Of a stretch of 64,000 nucleotides of DNA, positions 16,232-26,065 are shown piece by piece (positions within the stretch are counted from its first letter, which is position 1; each line of letters opens with the position of its first letter). The notes below the pieces were generated by a model. That model worked only from the letters and a program-made list of their open reading frames with translations, was not told the DNA's origin and ran no database searches. Source of the stretch: Brevibacterium antiquum. Its GTDB lineage: Bacteria > Actinomycetota > Actinomycetes > Actinomycetales > Brevibacteriaceae. Location of the stretch: contig NZ_JABASX010000001.1 in assembly GCF_016107655.1 (NCBI RefSeq), positions 248,001 through 312,000 of the forward strand, read 5' to 3'. Position numbers and translations under genes: made by a program.

Positions 16232-17428
16232 GTGGCACGGGCACAGCTATGGACCAAGGACTTCGTCGTCGGCATCGGTCTCAACCTGTCGATGTCGATG
16301 GTGTTCTACCTCCTCATGACGTCCATGGCAGGCTACGCCGTCGCCAGATTCTCCGCAGGTGAGGCAGCTGCCGGCTTCGCGTCCTCCTCCTTCATCGTGG
16401 GTGCCGTCGTCGCGCGTGTGCTGACCGGAAAGTACCTGGACTTCATCGGTCGACGGAAACTGCTCATCATCACGATGGCGATCTCGATCCTCGCCTCCGT
16501 GGCCTATATCTTCGCCGACACCTTGGTCTGGCTCCTCGCCATCCGCATCATCCACGGCATCGCCTTCGGAGCCGGCAACACGGCCATCATGACCGCGATC
16601 CAAAGCGTGATCCCTTCCTCTCGCCGAGGTGAGGGCACCGGCTACTTCGGCACCGCCACCACGCTGTCGACGGCTCTGGGGCCCTATCTTGGTGTCATCC
16701 TCCCGCGCGCCTACGACTTCCCGATGCTCTTCGCGGCCTCGGCATTCATGTCGCTCGTCGCCTTCATCCTCTGCGTCGTCATCAAGCTGCCCCAGCAGGA
16801 ACTCAGCGAGGAGCAGCGTCGATCCAAGTGGCATCTGAAAGTCAGTACGCTCGTTGACCGCGATGGTCTGCGCATCGGTTCGATCATGCTCATCGCCGGC
16901 ACAGCCTACGCCGCGGCTCTGGTGTTCCTCGCCGGGTACGCCGAGGACAACGGAGTCGCGAGTGCGGCTTCTCTGTTCTTCGTCGCCTTCGCCGTGGCCT
17001 CACTGATTGCACGACTGTTCGTCGGTCGCCTGCAGGACACCATCGGCGACAACTTCGTCATCTATCCCGTCTTCGTCTTCAACCTCGTGGGCAACGTTCT
17101 GCTGGCGATGTGGCCGACCATGACCGGGATCATCCTCGCTGGCGTCTTCGTCGGCCTGGGTTTCGGGTCCCTCATGCCGTGCATGCAGGCGATCACAGTG
17201 AAATCCGTACCGATGTCGAGGGTGCCGGTGGCCACGGCCTCGTTCTTCCTCCTCCTCGACGCCGGATCGGGTATCGGGCCGATCATCCTCGGCGCCATCA
17301 TGCCGTTGACCGGCGGAAACGGCATGTTCATGCTGTGTGCGGGACTCGTGGCTCTCGGGATGATCGTGTACTACTTCGTCCACGGCCGTCGCCGAGGTGG
17401 TCGTCCGGGTCGCGAATACCTGCACTGA
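16232..17428 (+). CDS. MFS transporter, DHA1/efflux-like
   Basis: A 398-residue, 12-helix MFS protein with a GTG start behind GGAAGAGAG. The loop motif GKYLDFIGRRKLLII follows helix 2. GYFGTATTLSTALGPYLGVIL in helix 5 resembles motif C (GxxxGPxxG) of drug:H+ antiporters, which suggests export. The C-terminal half has GRLQDTIGDNFVIYP. It has no partner gene on its strand: the DUF885 gene diverges and the nitrilase follows 154 bp later. Four 21-bp repeats begin directly after its stop codon. Substrate unknown. Confidence 0.88.
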   Translation: MARAQLWTKDFVVGIGLNLSMSMVFYLLMTSMAGYAVARFSAGEAAAGFASSSFIVGAVVARVLTGKYLDFIGRRKLLIITMAISILASVAYIFADTLVWLLAIRIIHGIAFGAGNTAIMTAIQSVIPSSRRGEGTGYFGTATTLSTALGPYLGVILPRAYDFPMLFAASAFMSLVAFILCVVIKLPQQELSEEQRRSKWHLKVSTLVDRDGLRIGSIMLIAGTAYAAALVFLAGYAEDNGVASAASLFFVAFAVASLIARLFVGRLQDTIGDNFVIYPVFVFNLVGNVLLAMWPTMTGIILAGVFVGLGFGSLMPCMQAITVKSVPMSRVPVATASFFLLLDAGSGIGPIILGAIMPLTGGNGMFMLCAGLVALGMIVYYFVHGRRRGGRPGREYLH

Positions 17429-17512
17429 GGACGCCGTTGGCCAGACGGAGGACGCTGCCTGCCGGACGGAGAGCGCCGTTGGCCGGACGGAGGTCACAGC
17501 CGGGCGGACGGA
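17429..17512. repeat. 4 x 21-bp degenerate tandem repeat after a stop codon
   Basis: Four 21-bp units begin at the base after the MFS stop codon. Each ends in GGACGGA or AGACGGA. Units 1 and 3 share the core CGCCGTTGGCC. The array lies in the 154-bp gap before the nitrilase gene. Confidence 0.9.
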
Positions 17513-17582
17513 GGTTTCTCCGCGCGCGGGATCGCGATAGTCTGAACGCACCGCTGACACTCCCGGATCGCAAGGACTGGCC

Positions 17583-18380
17583 ATGAAATTCGCGCTCGCG
17601 CAGATCAACTCCACCACCACAGTTGCGGACAACCTCGACAAGGTCCGGGACTACACGAAGAGGGCCGCCGAGGCGGGTGCCGCGTTCGTCGTCTTCCCCG
17701 AGGCCACGATGTCCGCCTTCGGCCCGGGCCTACGCGATGTTGCCGAGGCGAACACCGAGTCCTGGCGGACGGCGATGGCTGAGCTGGCGACCGAGGCCGG
17801 AATCACCGTGATCGTCGGCGAGTTCGCCACCTCAGACGAGAAGGTGATCAACCTGCTTGCCGTCTACCCGCCGCGGGGTGAGCGCCGCGACTATGCGAAG
17901 ATCCACCTCTACGATGCCTTCGGCTTCAAAGAATCCGATACGGTCGTCCCCGGTGCGGACCCGGTCGTCATCGACCTCGACGGTGAGAACGTCGGACTGA
18001 CCCTGTGCTATGACATCCGCTTCCCGAAGCTGTATGCAGAGATCAGCCGTCGTGGTGCCAAACTCGCCATCGTCTCCGCGTCCTGGGGTGCGGGGAAGGG
18101 CAAGGTCGAACAATGGGAGACTCTGGCTCGTGCCCGGGCACTGGACTCCAACATGTTCGTTGCCGCCATCGGCCAGGCCGACCCCGAAGTCAGCGGTGTG
18201 GAGGTGCCGAAGAAGGGACCGACCGGCGTCGGCCACAGCCTCGTCTCCGATCCCTTCGGTCACGTCATCTCCTCACTCGAGGGCGAAGAGGCTCTTGACG
18301 TCGTCGAGGTGGACCTCGCCGTTGCGGACAAGGCTGCCGAAGCCATTCCGGTGCTGACGAACGCCAAGCTCGGGTACTGA
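17583..18380 (+). CDS. Carbon-nitrogen hydrolase (nitrilase superfamily)
   Basis: A 265-residue amidase/nitrilase-superfamily enzyme that hydrolyses a C-N bond. The catalytic Glu-Lys-Cys triad is complete: E40 (VFPEATMSAFG), K106 (YAKIHLYDAF) and C142 (LTLCYDIRFP). The branch resembles NIT2/omega-amidase-like and deaminated-glutathione amidases. AAGGA lies 7 bases before the ATG. It is a single-gene unit; a small GC palindrome (18388-18400) follows the stop. The substrate is not determined by sequence. Confidence 0.93.
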   Translation: MKFALAQINSTTTVADNLDKVRDYTKRAAEAGAAFVVFPEATMSAFGPGLRDVAEANTESWRTAMAELATEAGITVIVGEFATSDEKVINLLAVYPPRGERRDYAKIHLYDAFGFKESDTVVPGADPVVIDLDGENVGLTLCYDIRFPKLYAEISRRGAKLAIVSASWGAGKGKVEQWETLARARALDSNMFVAAIGQADPEVSGVEVPKKGPTGVGHSLVSDPFGHVISSLEGEEALDVVEVDLAVADKAAEAIPVLTNAKLGY

Positions 18381-18459
18381 GCCGCCGCCCGGAGTCCGGG
18401 TGCCAGCGAACCGACGGGATCCGAGAAGCGAGCTGGGAGAGTGCCGCAGAACACAATAG

Positions 18460-18495
18460 TTGCACTTGAGGCAAAAATGCACTGCGTGCAATAAT
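18460..18495 (+). promoter_or_regulatory. Promoter/operator of the TetR-DHA2 pair
   Basis: TTGAGG (18466-18471) and AATAAT (18490-18495) form a -35/-10 pair with an 18-bp spacer. Transcription would start about at the ATG at 18502, so the mRNA may be leaderless. TTGCAC (18460-18465) and GTGCAA (18486-18491) are inverted arms that enclose this promoter, as expected for TetR autorepression. Inner TGCACTGCGTGCA is also symmetric. Confidence 0.5.
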
Positions 18496-18501
18496 GTGAT
18501 T

Positions 18502-21188
<2,687 letters not shown>

Positions 21189-21315
21189 GCTGAGGCCCGA
21201 TGTCACCGACCCGCCGGTGGCATCGAGGGGACTGCTTACCGTCGAGGGAGCCAGCTGTCATCTGCCCGCTCGACGGTATGTACTCCTCTCGGCGAACGGG
21301 TACAGGGTGACATGA

Positions 21316-21350
21316 TTCGGGCGCCGACAGTTCAACTGTCGGCGCCCGAA
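21316..21350. terminator. 35-bp perfect palindrome, bidirectional terminator
   Basis: A perfect inverted repeat with 17-bp arms around a central C: TTCGGGCGCCGACAGTT and its complement. It lies between the convergent DHA2 and accE stops. There is no T-run on either side, so it would be an L-shaped actinobacterial-type terminator serving both strands. Confidence 0.8.
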
Positions 21351-21394
21351 GTGTGTCGTCCGAGTGTTCAGTGCTGGCTGTCAGCGACCTACTG

Positions 21395-21676
21395 TCAGCG
21401 TCCCAGCGTCTGCGTCCAGGCTTGGGGGAGACGTCGGCACACGTTGCGGCGTGGGGCATTGAACCCTGCGCGATCGTGCTTCGCCGTCTCCATCTGGTCC
21501 AATGCCGCCGCCTGATTGGCAGCATAGGCAAGGGCCACCTGGCGGATCGCAACGACGGCCGCCACCGCTGCGGCGTTGGCCAAGTCGTCGCTGACGGGCT
21601 CGCCGTCGTGTGCTCGCACCTGCGTCCGATCCTCGACCGGCGAGGTGGCTGTGGCCTCTTGTGCATCCTGGCTCAT
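21395..21676 (-). CDS. accE: Acyl-CoA carboxylase epsilon subunit
   Basis: A 93-residue small protein of the actinobacterial acyl-CoA carboxylase epsilon family (PF13822). This subunit binds and stimulates the beta subunit of acetyl/propionyl-CoA carboxylase. Evidence is its size, an acidic N-terminal tail, [20 protein letters not shown], and a basic C-terminal end with [19 protein letters not shown]. Its ATG overlaps the accD stop by 4 bp, the usual accD-accE arrangement. The sequence alone is weak, so the assignment rests mostly on position. Confidence 0.82.
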   Translation of the reverse strand: MSQDAQEATATSPVEDRTQVRAHDGEPVSDDLANAAAVAAVVAIRQVALAYAANQAAALDQMETAKHDRAGFNAPRRNVCRRLPQAWTQTLGR

Positions 21677-23253
21677 AGTGGGATGTTACCGTGCTTGCGC
21701 GCTGGAGCGTCAACATGCTTGTTCTTCAGCGCCCGCAGCCCACGCACGATCCGGTTTCGGGTCTCGCTCGGCTTGATGACCGCGTCGATGTAGCCCTCTT
21801 CGGCCGCCAGATACGGGTTGAGGAGGGCATCCTCGTAATCCTGGATCAGCTCGTCACGCAGCGCATCGACGTCCTCGCCCGCTTCACCGGCGGCCTTGAG
21901 CTTGCGCCGGTAGACGATGTTCGCCGCACCCTGAGCGCCCATGACCGCGATCTGCGCGCTGGGCCAGGCGAGGTTGATGTCTGCGCCGAGCTGTTTGGAT
22001 CCCATGACGCAGTACGCTCCGCCGTAGGCCTTGCGGGTGATGAGAGTGATCAGGGGGACCGTCGCCTCACCGTAGGCGTAGATGAGTTTGGCCCCGCGGC
22101 GGATGATGCCGCTGAACTCCTGATCTGTGCCGGGCAGGAATCCGGGTACGTCGACGAAGGTGAGGATCGGAATGTTGAAGGCATCGCAGAGGCGCACGAA
22201 ACGGGCGGCCTTCTCCGAGGCATCGATGTCCAAAGTTCCCGCCAGCTGCATCGGCTGGTTCGCGATGACCCCGACGCTGACTCCCTCGACGCGTCCGAAT
22301 CCGGTGACGACGTTCGGGGCGAAGAGTTCGGAGACCTGCAGGAATTCTGCATCGTCGAGCACGGTGGTGACGACATCGAGGATGTCATAGGGCTGTGACG
22401 GCGAATCCGGCATGAGCGAATCCAGGGCCTCATCCTCAGGTGCGACGCTCAGGTCCGATTCGAATTCGTCGGCATCGGCCGGGTCAAGGTTGTTCTGCGG
22501 CAGGAATGAGAGCAGGTCGCGCACATAGTTCAGTGCATCGTCCTCGTCGCTGGCCAGGTAGTGGGCATTGCCGGACACGGTGTTGTTCGTGCGGCCGCCG
22601 CCGAGCTCCTCATGGCCGACCTCTTCGCCGGTGACGGTTTTGATGACGTCGGGGCCGGTGATGTACATGTGACTGGTCTGATCGACCATGATCGTGACGT
22701 CGGTCAGCGCGGGGGAGTACACGGCACCGCCGGCCGAGGGGCCCATGATGAGCGAGATCTGCGGGATCACGCCGGAGGAGGCCACATTGAGGCGGAAGAT
22801 CTCTGCGAACAGGGCGATCGAGCCCACACCCTCCTGGATTCTGGCGCCGCCGGAGTCGTTGATGCCGATGATGGGGCAGCCCAGCTTGATGGCAAGCTTC
22901 TGGACCTTGACGATCTTCCGACCATTCGCCTCGGCGAGGGAGCCGCCGAGGACGGTGAAGTCGTGAGCGAACACGGCCACGGTCTTGCCCTCGATCGTGC
23001 CCAGACCGCACACGACACCGTCACCATCGGGGCGGTTGTTCTCCATCCCGAACTGGTGGTTGTGGTGGCGCGCAAACTCGTCGATCTCCTGGAACGAATC
23101 CTCGTCGAGGAGCGCTTCGATGCGTTCGCGAGCGGTCTGCTTGCCGCGTTTGTGCTGGTTCTCCACCGACTTCACATTGCCGGTGTGGGCCGCGTCCCGG
23201 CGCTGGACGAAAGCGTCGATGCGCTCGGCTGTTGTACGTGGGGTATCCGTCAT
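21673..23253 (-). CDS. accD: Acyl-CoA carboxylase beta subunit (carboxyltransferase)
   Basis: A 526-residue carboxyltransferase, AccD5/PccB type. It transfers CO2 from biotin to acetyl- or propionyl-CoA for fatty acid synthesis. The two oxyanion-hole segments are present: [20 protein letters not shown] in the N domain and [20 protein letters not shown] in the C domain. [20 protein letters not shown] and [12 protein letters not shown] are also typical. I chose ATG 23253 (MTDTPRTT); an in-frame ATG further upstream gives 16 unsupported residues. It diverges from birA across 67 bp. The biotinylated alpha subunit is not in the window. Confidence 0.96.
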   Translation of the reverse strand: MTDTPRTTAERIDAFVQRRDAAHTGNVKSVENQHKRGKQTARERIEALLDEDSFQEIDEFARHHNHQFGMENNRPDGDGVVCGLGTIEGKTVAVFAHDFTVLGGSLAEANGRKIVKVQKLAIKLGCPIIGINDSGGARIQEGVGSIALFAEIFRLNVASSGVIPQISLIMGPSAGGAVYSPALTDVTIMVDQTSHMYITGPDVIKTVTGEEVGHEELGGGRTNNTVSGNAHYLASDEDDALNYVRDLLSFLPQNNLDPADADEFESDLSVAPEDEALDSLMPDSPSQPYDILDVVTTVLDDAEFLQVSELFAPNVVTGFGRVEGVSVGVIANQPMQLAGTLDIDASEKAARFVRLCDAFNIPILTFVDVPGFLPGTDQEFSGIIRRGAKLIYAYGEATVPLITLITRKAYGGAYCVMGSKQLGADINLAWPSAQIAVMGAQGAANIVYRRKLKAAGEAGEDVDALRDELIQDYEDALLNPYLAAEEGYIDAVIKPSETRNRIVRGLRALKNKHVDAPARKHGNIPL

Positions 23254-23284
23254 GCCTCCACAATAACGACGCACGGTGCGATCA

Positions 23285-23313
23285 TTGTGCACTCTCGCCA
23301 AAAGAATCTAAAG
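23285..23313 (+). promoter_or_regulatory. Putative birA promoter (leaderless start)
   Basis: TTGTGC (23285-23290) and CTAAAG (23308-23313) have a 17-bp spacer and would start transcription at or next to the birA GTG at 23321. No strong ribosome site precedes that GTG, which agrees with a leaderless mRNA. Confidence 0.4.
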
Positions 23314-23320
23314 TGGACTG

Positions 23321-24268
23321 GTGAACAGCCAACACAATTCCTTCCTCGTCGATGTCGAATCACTGCGCCGCAAGGCTGCGGACCGTGGTTTCGATCTACC
23401 CACTGTCATCTGGGACGACGTGTGTTCGTCGACGAACGACGAGCTGGCTGCACTGGTGCGCGGACAATCCACCCTCACCGACGTCCCCACCGATCGCATG
23501 CGCCGGATCGCGTGCTCAGAGAGCAGCGACCTCGCCGAGGTGCCCGCCGAGTTCTCCGTCTACGGCACCGATCATCAGAACGCCGGCCACGGCCGTTTGG
23601 GTCGGACCTGGACAGTGCCCCCGCGCCGGTCCCTGACGTTTTCGATTCTGCTGGCACCGGGTTCCGTCTTCGACTCGTGGGGGTGGATTCCTCTGATCGC
23701 CGGTGAGGCCGTGCGAGCCGCCATCGCCGAGGCGGGTGTGCCTGCCGTACTCAAGTGGCCCAATGATGTGCTGACGCAGGACGGGAAGAAGCTGTGCGGG
23801 ATCCTCGCTCGGGTCGAACCGCTGCCGACAGGGCCGCGAATCGTTCTGGGCATGGGAATCAATACCCGCCTGCAACGTGATGATCTGCCTCGTGAGAGCG
23901 CCAGCTCCATTGCGATCGAAAAGGATACGGACGGCTCAGAAGTTGCTCATGAAGACTTGTTAATCTCAATTCTGAGCACACTGATTCCTGCCTACAGGGA
24001 GCTTGTCGAGTATGACGATGACGATTTCAGCCGGAACACGGTCGGCGAAGAGGTGCGTGCGAATATGGTGACACTCGGGACACAGGTCAGGGTCGAACGG
24101 CCCGACGGAAGCAAGCTCTACGGCCGTGCCACAGGGCTCGACGCCGGTGGCGACCTCATCATCGACAATGACATCAGCGTCAGTGCAGGCGATGTCCACC
24201 ACCTGCGACCAGCCGGTGACAGTATGGGGCCCGAAATCACAGGGACAGAAGCTGGGGGCCGCAGATGA
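23321..24268 (+). CDS. birA: Biotin--[acetyl-CoA-carboxylase] ligase
   Basis: A 315-residue biotin protein ligase. It makes biotinyl-5'-AMP and attaches biotin to the carboxylase alpha subunit. GHGRLGRTW (89-97) is the biotinyl-AMP loop and KWPNDVL (145-151) holds the catalytic Lys. There is no N-terminal helix-turn-helix, so it is a class I ligase and not a repressor. The C-terminal SH3-like domain (about 250-300) is present. It diverges from accD-accE, whose holoenzyme it activates, and overlaps the adenylate cyclase by 4 bp. Confidence 0.96.
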   Translation: MNSQHNSFLVDVESLRRKAADRGFDLPTVIWDDVCSSTNDELAALVRGQSTLTDVPTDRMRRIACSESSDLAEVPAEFSVYGTDHQNAGHGRLGRTWTVPPRRSLTFSILLAPGSVFDSWGWIPLIAGEAVRAAIAEAGVPAVLKWPNDVLTQDGKKLCGILARVEPLPTGPRIVLGMGINTRLQRDDLPRESASSIAIEKDTDGSEVAHEDLLISILSTLIPAYRELVEYDDDDFSRNTVGEEVRANMVTLGTQVRVERPDGSKLYGRATGLDAGGDLIIDNDISVSAGDVHHLRPAGDSMGPEITGTEAGGRR

Positions 24269-25857
24269 CAGGCGTCTCGGACTTCACAGCCGAATTCAAC
24301 ATCGTGCCCGACGAGGCTGCGGGTGGCACCGACGACACCGCGTCGAACGGCGTCGACTCGAACGACACTGCTTCTGACAGGGCAGCTTCGGACGACTCAA
24401 CGTCGAACGGGACAGAGGAGCAGGACTCCGCCCAGCAGGACAGCAGCGACGCTCAAAGGTCGTCTGAAGCTGGGGAATCCAGCCAGGGACCCACCTCCTC
24501 CCAGGGACCCAATTCGATTCCGGTGATCACGGACGACCAGATCGACTCGTCGCCGAATGCCACTGAGCCTCCAGCCGCCTCGGCGCCACCCTCTATCCAG
24601 GGGATCGAGCACGGCGACGAGGACCTGCCCGCCACACTGCCGGCCACCTCGGCGATGTCGACGGTCCCCTGGGCAGAAGCTGAGGAATCAAGTGACGAGA
24701 ACTCCTCAGGCGATCAGGCGGGCGGCGATTTCTTCGGAGGACTGCACGAAGATCCGCGCACCGCGGCCCTGCAGATCCTCGACGAGGCAGACGAAGACGA
24801 AACCATCTACGAAACCCGCACCGCGGCCGAACGGCTCGAAGAGATCCTGCTCGACGGCAAACGCGTGCTCGACCGGCGTGAAGCGGCGAAACTCGGGGGC
24901 ATCTCCACGGTCTCTGCGCGCAAGATGTGGCGAGCGTTGGGCATGTCCCAGACGGACGGCACAGAGAAGGCCTACACCGTCAGCGATGCCCATGCGCTGC
25001 GCATGTGGGCCAAGCCTGTCGCCGACGGCCTCATCGACCAGGGCACCGCGCTGTCGCTGGCCCGCGCAATCGGCCAGACCACGGACCGTCTCGTCGTATG
25101 GCAGATGGAGACTCTCGTCGACTTCCTCACCGAGGAGAAGGGGCTGACCGATCCCGAAGCCAGGCGCGACGCGCTGCAGGTCGTCGAGGACATGGTCGAC
25201 CCCCTGCAGAAGATGCTGACGTATTCCTGGCGACGCAACCTCGCCGAGGTGATGGGACGACTCAACGTCAACGTCTCCGATGGTCTGGCCATCGACAACA
25301 GGCAGGGCTGGTACGACTCCTCGATGCCGCTGGCCCGGGCGGTCGGCTTCATCGACCTCGTCTCCTACACGCGTCTTTCACAGAAGATGGAGCCCAGACA
25401 GCTAGCGAATCTGGTGCAGGAGTTCCAGGGCATGGCCTACAACATCGTGGCCACTGGAGGCGGTCGAGTCATCAAGACCGTCGGCGATGAGGTGTTCTTC
25501 GCCGCCGAGACGCCGTTGGCCGGAGCAGAGATCGCGATGACCTTGATGGAGCGTGTGACTGCGGCCGAGGATCTGCCGCAGGCCCGCGTCGGGTTCGTCT
25601 GGGGCAGGGTCCTGTCTCGCCTGGGCGACATCTTCGGGTCGAGCGTCAATCTGGCTGCCCGGCTGACCGCGGTTGCCGATCCGGGAACGATCTTCACCGA
25701 TGAGGACACGGCTCGGGTGCTCTCTGCTTCGGATGCCTATGTGTTCGAGCGGCGCGAATCTCTGTCGCTCCAGGGGCTGGGGGAGACCGGTATCGGCGAG
25801 ATGAAGCGTGGAACGGCTGCCCGAATGCAGCTGGACCTCGACGACGACGAAAACTGA
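24265..25857 (+). CDS. Class III adenylate cyclase with Rv1264-like regulatory domain
   Basis: A 530-residue cyclase that makes cAMP. Residues 1-170 are a disordered acidic Ser/Asp/Pro-rich tail. Residues about 180-340 resemble the autoinhibitory, pH-sensing module of mycobacterial Rv1264 (AERLEEILLDGKRVLDRREA onward). The catalytic domain (about 355-515) is complete: metal-binding D364 (FIDLVSYTR) and D408 (TVGDEVFF), adenine-specifying K404 and D455, and transition-state N462 and R466 (VNLAARL). No membrane helix. It overlaps birA by 4 bp (ATGA), so the two are translationally coupled. Confidence 0.94.
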   Translation: MTGVSDFTAEFNIVPDEAAGGTDDTASNGVDSNDTASDRAASDDSTSNGTEEQDSAQQDSSDAQRSSEAGESSQGPTSSQGPNSIPVITDDQIDSSPNATEPPAASAPPSIQGIEHGDEDLPATLPATSAMSTVPWAEAEESSDENSSGDQAGGDFFGGLHEDPRTAALQILDEADEDETIYETRTAAERLEEILLDGKRVLDRREAAKLGGISTVSARKMWRALGMSQTDGTEKAYTVSDAHALRMWAKPVADGLIDQGTALSLARAIGQTTDRLVVWQMETLVDFLTEEKGLTDPEARRDALQVVEDMVDPLQKMLTYSWRRNLAEVMGRLNVNVSDGLAIDNRQGWYDSSMPLARAVGFIDLVSYTRLSQKMEPRQLANLVQEFQGMAYNIVATGGGRVIKTVGDEVFFAAETPLAGAEIAMTLMERVTAAEDLPQARVGFVWGRVLSRLGDIFGSSVNLAARLTAVADPGTIFTDEDTARVLSASDAYVFERRESLSLQGLGETGIGEMKRGTAARMQLDLDDDEN

Positions 25858-25912
25858 GCCAGACGCCACGGCATCTCCCGCACCCTGAGGTCCACGCGGC
25901 ACCGGTGGGCGC

Positions 25913-25935
25913 ACTTCGCACTGTTAGCGCGAAGT
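25913..25935. terminator. Hairpin after the adenylate cyclase
   Basis: ACTTCGC (25913-25919) pairs with GCGAAGT (25929-25935) around a 9-base loop, between the convergent cyclase and topoisomerase genes. No T-run follows. Confidence 0.5.
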
Positions 25936-26023
25936 CATACAGCTGCAGTGGGTGTCTATGCGAGTACGGGTATCACTGGTGAAGTGGTCTTTGATCGAGA
26001 TCACTGCTGACGGCAGGGCAGCT

Positions 26024-26065
26024 TTTCCTCGCCAATTCCTCAGATTTCCTCGCCAATTCCTCAGA
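26024..26065. repeat. 2 x 21-bp exact tandem duplication spanning the parC stop
   Basis: Two identical 21-bp copies (26024-26044, 26045-26065) containing CCTCGCCAATTCCTCAGA. The parC stop codon lies in the right-hand copy. Because 21 is a multiple of three, the left copy supplies a second in-frame stop downstream. Confidence 0.96.

Noticed and set aside
18460..18501. TTG start at 18460 for the TetR gene (14 extra residues)
   Set aside because: It lies within the promoter/operator and the added residues do not resemble a TetR N terminus.
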